DNA from: Aquificaceae bacterium
Lineage (GTDB): Bacteria; Aquificota; Aquificia; Aquificales; Aquificaceae
Direction: 5' to 3'
Length of the DNA stretch: 9,575 bases
Assembly (NCBI GenBank): GCA_015490115.1
Contig: WFYM01000029.1
Span: 1-9,575, forward strand
Shown in pieces: positions 5,728 to 9,575 of the stretch (position 1 is its first letter; every line of letters starts with the position of its first letter). The notes below the pieces were generated by a model that saw only the letters and a list, made by a program, of their open reading frames with translations, made no database searches and was not told where the DNA came from. Made by a program: the position numbers and the translations under genes.

Positions 5728-6555
5728 ATGAGGATAAGGGTAGCCCACAGCCCGGATCCGGACGACGCCTTCATGTTCTACCCTATGGTCAAGGGTCTGA
5801 TCGATACGGAGGGTCTCGAAGTGGAGCATATTCTACTGGACATAGAAACATTAAACGAAGAAGCCATGAAGGGGAGCTACGAGGTCTCCGCCGTGTCGGT
5901 TCACGCGTATCCCTATATCGCGGATAAATACCTCGTTCTCCCGAGCGGTGGGAGCTTCGGTGAAGGATACGGACCCGTCGTTGTGGCGAAGGAAAGGATA
6001 GACCTCAAGGGCAAAAGGGTGGCCGTTCCGGGCAGGTTCACGACGGCGTTCCTCGTCTTAAAGCTCTTCGAACCGGACTTTGAACCCATCTTCCTTCCCT
6101 TCGACAGGGTGCTTGAAGCTGTAGAAAAAGGTGAGGCGGAGGCGGGAGTTCTCATACATGAAGGACAGCTTACTTACAACGACAGGGGTCTTTTGAAGGT
6201 CGTTGACCTCGGTGAGTGGTGGAAAGAAAAGACCGGGCTTCCCCTCCCCTTGGGGTGCAACGTGGTGAGGAGGGATCTTGGACTTGAGACCATAAGGAAG
6301 GTCGAGAGGGTGATGAGGAGGAGCGTGGAGAAGGCTCTAAATGTGAGGAAAGAAGCCCTCAGCTACGCTCTGGACTTTGCGAGGGGACTCGATCAGGAAA
6401 GGACGGACAAGTTCGTCTCCATGTATGTGAACGGGAGGACCTTGGACTGCGGTGAGGAAGGTAAAAGGGCTGTGAGGGAGCTTCTAAAGAGGGGGAGGGA
6501 GGAAGGGATAATAGAGGCGGAAGTCCCGGAGGTCATCTTCTCCGACGAGGTTTAG
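5728..6555 (+). CDS. mqnD: 1,4-dihydroxy-6-naphthoate synthase, futalosine pathway of menaquinone synthesis
   Basis: MqnD converts cyclic dehypoxanthinyl futalosine to 1,4-dihydroxy-6-naphthoate, the naphthoquinone precursor, in the cytoplasm. The 275-residue protein has the periplasmic-binding-protein-like fold of the family. Landmarks are an N-terminal HSPDPDDAFMFYP, LDIETLNEEA, SGGSFGEGYGPVVV, the substrate-site PGRFTTAF (Thr105, Thr106), VLIHEGQLTY with His144, probably the catalytic base assigned to the matching His in Thermus MqnD, and GEWWKEKTGLPLPLG. The IHE and TGLPLPLG motifs favour MqnD over its paralogue MqnA. The Thermus protein has SPCPNDTF near the start; the Asp-rich form here is what I recall from Campylobacterota proteins. 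In Aquificaceae the product would feed a menaquinone-type or methylthio-menaquinone carrier (family knowledge). It starts 4 nt after pgpA and ends tail to tail with mrdA. Confidence 0.93.
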   Translation: MRIRVAHSPDPDDAFMFYPMVKGLIDTEGLEVEHILLDIETLNEEAMKGSYEVSAVSVHAYPYIADKYLVLPSGGSFGEGYGPVVVAKERIDLKGKRVAVPGRFTTAFLVLKLFEPDFEPIFLPFDRVLEAVEKGEAEAGVLIHEGQLTYNDRGLLKVVDLGEWWKEKTGLPLPLGCNVVRRDLGLETIRKVERVMRRSVEKALNVRKEALSYALDFARGLDQERTDKFVSMYVNGRTLDCGEEGKRAVRELLKRGREEGIIEAEVPEVIFSDEV

Positions 6556-8321
6556 ATCTCTTTGTTCAGACCCGCCATGTATATCCTTTCCATTATCCTC
6601 CTCGCTATCGGTGCTGCGGTCCTTCCCCCCGACTCTCCGTGTTCTACGAGGACACCTATGATAAAGAGGGGATCCCTGTAAGGTGCGAAGCCTATGAACC
6701 AAGCGTGGTCCCTCAGCCTCCAAGGGAGCTTCCTCCTCCTCCTTCTCCTCGTGAGGACAGTTACCTGGGCTGTCCCTGTCTTTCCGGCTATGTCTACTAT
6801 GGTTGAGAATGCTCTCGCTCCCGTTCCCCTCTTTACAGCTTCCCTTAGCCCCCTCCTTATTATGGCGAAGTATTCGGGAGGACCTTTCACCACCTTCCAG
6901 ACCTTCCTTCTGTTCTTCCAGACCACCCTTCCCGAAGGGTCCCTTATCTCCCTGACGAGGGTCGGTCTGTATATGACGCCGTTGTTCGCCACAGCCATCA
7001 TCATAAGGGTCTGCTCCATCAAGGTGGAAAGTATATACCCCTGACCTATGCTAAGGTTCACCGTGTCCCCGTCGTACCAAGGTGTCCCGAACCTCCTCCT
7101 CTTCCACTCGGGAGTCGGCAGGAAGCCTCTCTTTACGGGTATCTCCAAGGGTATCCTCTCGCCGTAGCCGAACTTCCTCGCATACCTTATCATCGTGGAG
7201 GGTCCCATCTCGTAGCCGTAGTGGTAGTAGTATATGTCGCAGGAGTCCTGAAGGGCTTTTATGAGGTTCACAGAACCGTGTCCGTAAACGTTCCAGCAGA
7301 AGAACCTCCTGTCTCCGAGGAAGAAGCTTCCCGTGCAGAGGATCCTGTCCCAAGCGGAGCCGAGCTTCGTGTCCAGTATGGCGTAAGATATCGGAACCTT
7401 AAGGACGGAAGCTGGGGGGTATCTTCCCCTCGTCGCCCTGTTGAACATGGGCTTTAGCTTGTTCTTAGTTATCCTCCTCCAGTTCTCGTAGACCCTATTG
7501 GGGTCGTATCCGGGGAAGCTGGCGAGGGCGAGGACCTCTCCGGTTTTTGCGTTCATGAGGACGACAGCCCCCGCGGGCTGACCCGACTCGTAGAAGACCT
7601 CCTCCACTATCTTCTGAAACCTCACGTCTATGGTAAGGACTATCGAGCTTCCCTTGACAGGCTCTTCTCTGTTTAAGGTCTTTATCACCTTCCCGAGGGC
7701 GTTTATCATCACCTCCTCCTTTCCAAGCTTCCCCAAGAGGACCTCGTCCATGCTCCTCTCTATACCAGCCTTTCCTACGAAGCTCCTCGGAGCTATTTTC
7801 CCCTTTAGCTTCTTCATCTCCCTTCTGTTGGGGTATCCCACGTAGCCTATGACGTGGCAGGCGAGCTTCCCGAAGGGGTAGACCCTCTTCGGGACAACCT
7901 CTATGAATACGCCGGGGAGCCTGTAGCTGTTAGCGTAAAATTTCTCCACCTCCTCTTCGCTCAGGTCCTCCTTTATCCTTAAGGGTTCGGAACCCGCCTT
8001 TTCCTTTTCTAGGATCTTGTCGAGATCTACACCGAAAAGCTCCCTCAGAGTGTTCCTCAGCTGACCGAGTTCTTCTTCCGAGAGCTTCATGTGGTCGAGG
8101 GAGAGGACGTATCTCGGCTCGTCGTAGGCGAGCTTTTTTCCGTTCCTGTCGTATATGTCACCCCTCGGCGGGTAGAGGTTCCTGACCCTCAGGTAGTTCC
8201 TCCTCGAAAGCTCCCTGTATTTTTCTCCTCTTACTACTTGGAGCTGGAAGAGGCGGGCTATGACGAGGACGAAAAAGCCGACGAGCAGCGAAACGAAGAA
8301 CAGGAAAACCCTTCTGCTCAT
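6552..8321 (-). CDS. mrdA: Penicillin-binding protein 2, cell-elongation peptidoglycan transpeptidase
   Basis: PBP2 is the class B transpeptidase of the elongasome. It cross-links new peptidoglycan in the lateral wall, together with RodA, MreC and MreD, and sits in the inner membrane with its catalytic domain outside. The 589 residues comprise a short cytoplasmic tail, one membrane helix (about 5-27), the dimerisation/pedestal domain with PPRGDIYDRNG (51-61) and GKAGIERSMD (183-192), and the penicillin-binding domain (about 245-585). Active-site motifs are SVLK (Ser305 nucleophile, Lys308), SCD (Ser360-Asp362, the SxD form common in PBP2) and KTG (Lys514-Gly516), followed later by RDHAWFIGFAP. 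Six consecutive Arg (525-530) sit just after KTG. ATG 8321 overlaps the mreD stop as ATGA and has AAGGAAGG upstream (8323-8330). It is the last gene of its operon, and rodA does not follow. Confidence 0.96.
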   Translation of the reverse strand: MSRRVFLFFVSLLVGFFVLVIARLFQLQVVRGEKYRELSRRNYLRVRNLYPPRGDIYDRNGKKLAYDEPRYVLSLDHMKLSEEELGQLRNTLRELFGVDLDKILEKEKAGSEPLRIKEDLSEEEVEKFYANSYRLPGVFIEVVPKRVYPFGKLACHVIGYVGYPNRREMKKLKGKIAPRSFVGKAGIERSMDEVLLGKLGKEEVMINALGKVIKTLNREEPVKGSSIVLTIDVRFQKIVEEVFYESGQPAGAVVLMNAKTGEVLALASFPGYDPNRVYENWRRITKNKLKPMFNRATRGRYPPASVLKVPISYAILDTKLGSAWDRILCTGSFFLGDRRFFCWNVYGHGSVNLIKALQDSCDIYYYHYGYEMGPSTMIRYARKFGYGERIPLEIPVKRGFLPTPEWKRRRFGTPWYDGDTVNLSIGQGYILSTLMEQTLMMMAVANNGVIYRPTLVREIRDPSGRVVWKNRRKVWKVVKGPPEYFAIIRRGLREAVKRGTGARAFSTIVDIAGKTGTAQVTVLTRRRRRRKLPWRLRDHAWFIGFAPYRDPLFIIGVLVEHGESGGRTAAPIARRIMERIYMAGLNKEI

Positions 8322-8767
8322 TCCTTCCTTTTAAGGTATGCGAAGTAAACCAAGGAGGCGATGAGAAGCTCAACCAAAAGGGCGAGTATTATGGAGCTTA
8401 CCGAAATGGAAAAGTAAAACTTCATCCTCATGAGGAGGAGGGAGAGGACCTTCTTGAGAAGGAAGGATATACCCGTTCCGAGCAGGTAGGTGAACCAAGT
8501 CCTGAAGAAGACCTTCTCGTTCAGGAGGACGAAGATGTAGACGGTGAGGGTCTGGAGGGCTATGTTTAAACCTAACGTGTCCGTCATGACGTCTAGGAAG
8601 GTCCCGCCGAGGAAAGCCCAAAGGACAGCCTCCCTTCCCGCGAGGTAAGCCTTGGAGAGGAGGGCTATAAGGACGAGGTCGGGGGCGAGGAAGCCCGGTT
8701 TGAAGAAGACCTGAAGGAAGGAGGTCTGCAGGAAGACAAGAAGCAGAATAAGAAGCAGGAACCTCAA
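8318..8767 (-). CDS. mreD: Rod shape-determining membrane protein MreD
   Basis: MreD is a multi-pass inner-membrane protein of the elongasome that binds MreC and helps control PBP2/RodA. The 149-residue protein is almost entirely hydrophobic, with segments at about 2-21, 27-43, 46-62, 66-84, 91-112 and 120-144. Typical MreD features are APDLVLIALL and the short G-x(n)-FLDVMTDTLGLN loop. The family is weakly conserved, so length and position between mreC and mrdA carry much of the identification. The start is TTG (8767-8765), overlapping the mreC stop as TTGA. The frame has no ATG or GTG just upstream, and a strong Shine-Dalgarno precedes this TTG. The stop overlaps the mrdA start as ATGA, so all three genes are probably translationally coupled. 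Confidence 0.9.
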   Translation of the reverse strand: MRFLLLILLLVFLQTSFLQVFFKPGFLAPDLVLIALLSKAYLAGREAVLWAFLGGTFLDVMTDTLGLNIALQTLTVYIFVLLNEKVFFRTWFTYLLGTGISFLLKKVLSLLLMRMKFYFSISVSSIILALLVELLIASLVYFAYLKRKE

Positions 8768-9567
8768 TCCCTCCTCCTGATCACGAAGATGTAGTCAACT
8801 CTCCTCGGGTCCACGGCAGGTCTTACCTTCACCTCCTTAAAGAAGGGGTCCTTTCCCCTCCTTACCCTCTCCACGAAACCGAGGAGAAAGGGAGGGAACC
8901 TCCTCTCAGGGTCCACCAAAAATACCTTCTCCCCTTCCCTTACCCTGTCTTCGAGCTTGACGTGGAGAAGCTCTCCGAATGGGTAACCACCTCTGTATAT
9001 ATACCTTTTTCCGCTCCTTTGGAGGATGACCGTTGAGGAGAAGTTGCCGCTGAAAGGTGTCACAACACGGCTCGTCGACCCGAAGACAGCTTCTACGAAG
9101 CCTACCACCTCCCTCTCGGTAACTACGAGGTCCCTCTCCTTAAAGCCCCTGTTCTTTCCCCCCTCCACTATCAGGAAGAGGTCAAAGCCCGAAGGGTCGT
9201 AGTAGACTACCCTCGACACGACGTAGTCGAGCCTCGAAAATACCCTCGACACCTTGAGGACCTTCTTCAGAGACTCCAGCTCCCTCTCGCAGGAGGAAAG
9301 CTCCTTCTCAAGGAGGAGGAGGTTCTGGATCCTTTCCCTCAGCTCAAGGTTCTCCTTTTTAACGTCCACGAGCCTAAAGTAGGTGTCCAACTTCTTCTCA
9401 GTTTGGGTCAGTATCTCCTCCTTGAGGTTCAGAACGGGAGACATCAAGGTGTTAAAGACCATGACGGCGGACCTCACGTAGCGGAACCTCGAAAGGTCCG
9501 TGAAGAAGAGGAGGAGACCGAAAAGCACTACCCCTACCGTGAAGAGGTGGAACCTAAGCTTCTTCAT
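8764..9567 (-). CDS. mreC: Rod shape-determining protein MreC
   Basis: MreC is a bitopic inner-membrane protein whose periplasmic part forms filaments and activates PBP2, linking wall synthesis to cytoplasmic MreB. The 267-residue protein has a short basic N-terminus, one membrane helix (about 8-23), a coiled-coil region (about 50-105, rich in Leu, Glu and Lys) and a C-terminal double beta-barrel domain (about 113-267). That domain includes EGGKNRGFKERDLVVTE (135-151) followed by VVGFVEAVFGSTSRVVT, the usual layout of the family. The ATG at 9567 gives a normal N-terminus, but only 8 nt lie upstream in the window and the frame stays open to the edge, so an earlier start cannot be excluded. The expected neighbour mreB would be outside. 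The stop overlaps the mreD start. Confidence 0.92.
   Translation of the reverse strand: MKKLRFHLFTVGVVLFGLLLFFTDLSRFRYVRSAVMVFNTLMSPVLNLKEEILTQTEKKLDTYFRLVDVKKENLELRERIQNLLLLEKELSSCERELESLKKVLKVSRVFSRLDYVVSRVVYYDPSGFDLFLIVEGGKNRGFKERDLVVTEREVVGFVEAVFGSTSRVVTPFSGNFSSTVILQRSGKRYIYRGGYPFGELLHVKLEDRVREGEKVFLVDPERRFPPFLLGFVERVRRGKDPFFKEVKVRPAVDPRRVDYIFVIRRRD
8769..8778 (-). promoter_or_regulatory. Ribosome binding site supporting the TTG start of mreD
   Basis: On the minus strand AGGAGGAGGG lies in the last codons of mreC and ends 1 nt before the TTG. Its upstream AGGAGG repeats fall at usable spacing. It supports initiation at TTG 8767 rather than at a later codon. Confidence 0.55.
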
Positions 9568-9575
9568 TCCATAGA

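Noticed and set aside
6694..7044. Plus-strand open frame with a Leu-rich, signal-peptide-like N-terminus
   Set aside because: It is antisense to the PBP2 transpeptidase domain. The Leu run is simply the reverse reading of the Arg codon run (AGG read as CCT/CTC), so the hydrophobicity is an artefact.
7239..7244. Mutated SxN motif in PBP2 (SCD instead of SxN)
   Set aside because: The SxD form is normal in the PBP2 branch of class B enzymes, so it is not evidence of an inactive protein.
7082..7264. Ser/Arg-rich small open frame on the plus strand inside mrdA
   Set aside because: Low-complexity translation from the pyrimidine-rich complement of a coding strand; no homology recognised.
1..9575. 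tRNA, rRNA, CRISPR, insertion sequence, prophage or defence genes
   Set aside because: Coding sequence fills the window with gaps of at most 19 nt, and every gene belongs to a recognised housekeeping family. No repeats or mobile-element signatures were found by eye.

Overview
The window looks like a stretch of chromosome from a thermophilic bacterium of the Aquificaceae (the Aquifex / Hydrogenobacter / Hydrogenivirga group). Three things suggest this. The biotin ligase, DAPA aminotransferase and NuoE/NuoF proteins resemble, from memory, the Aquifex aeolicus proteins over their whole length. Arg is mostly AGG/AGA and Ile often ATA. The proteins are rich in Lys, Glu and Val, and the genes are packed end to end. 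Base composition is roughly half G+C by eye, higher than I remember for A. aeolicus, so this is probably a relative rather than that species. The genus cannot be settled from this window.

Layout. Plus strand, 1-6555: purH (5' end cut by the window edge), birA, bioA, nuoE, nuoF, pgpA, mqnD. Minus strand, 9567-6552: mreC, mreD, mrdA (PBP2). The two blocks converge, and the stop codons of mqnD and mrdA overlap by 4 bp. The largest gap is 19 nt, so there is no room for RNA genes, repeats, mobile elements or CRISPR, and I see none.

How the genes fit together. The plus-strand block mixes pathways: the last two steps of IMP synthesis (PurH), biotin synthesis and attachment (BioA, BirA), the NADH-oxidising module of complex I (NuoE, NuoF), phosphatidylglycerol synthesis (PgpA) and menaquinone synthesis by the futalosine route (MqnD). 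Aquifex-type genomes are known for such mixed clusters. A loose common theme is core metabolism of an autotroph: biotin for carboxylases, NADH and quinone for respiration, phospholipid for the membrane. The minus-strand block is one functional unit, the MreC-MreD-PBP2 part of the lateral cell-wall elongation machinery. Its genes overlap by 4 nt each, as translationally coupled genes do.

What is worth a second look. Three plus-strand genes (bioA, nuoE, mqnD) have no Shine-Dalgarno sequence. Each instead has a -10-like hexamer ending 6-9 nt before the ATG, which suggests leaderless or nearly leaderless transcripts starting inside an apparent operon. The bioA hexamer lies in the spacer of a perfect 6-bp inverted repeat, a possible operator, next to a BirA that lacks the repressor domain. 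The rest is conserved housekeeping DNA; I found no credible new defence, mobile or otherwise undescribed system.
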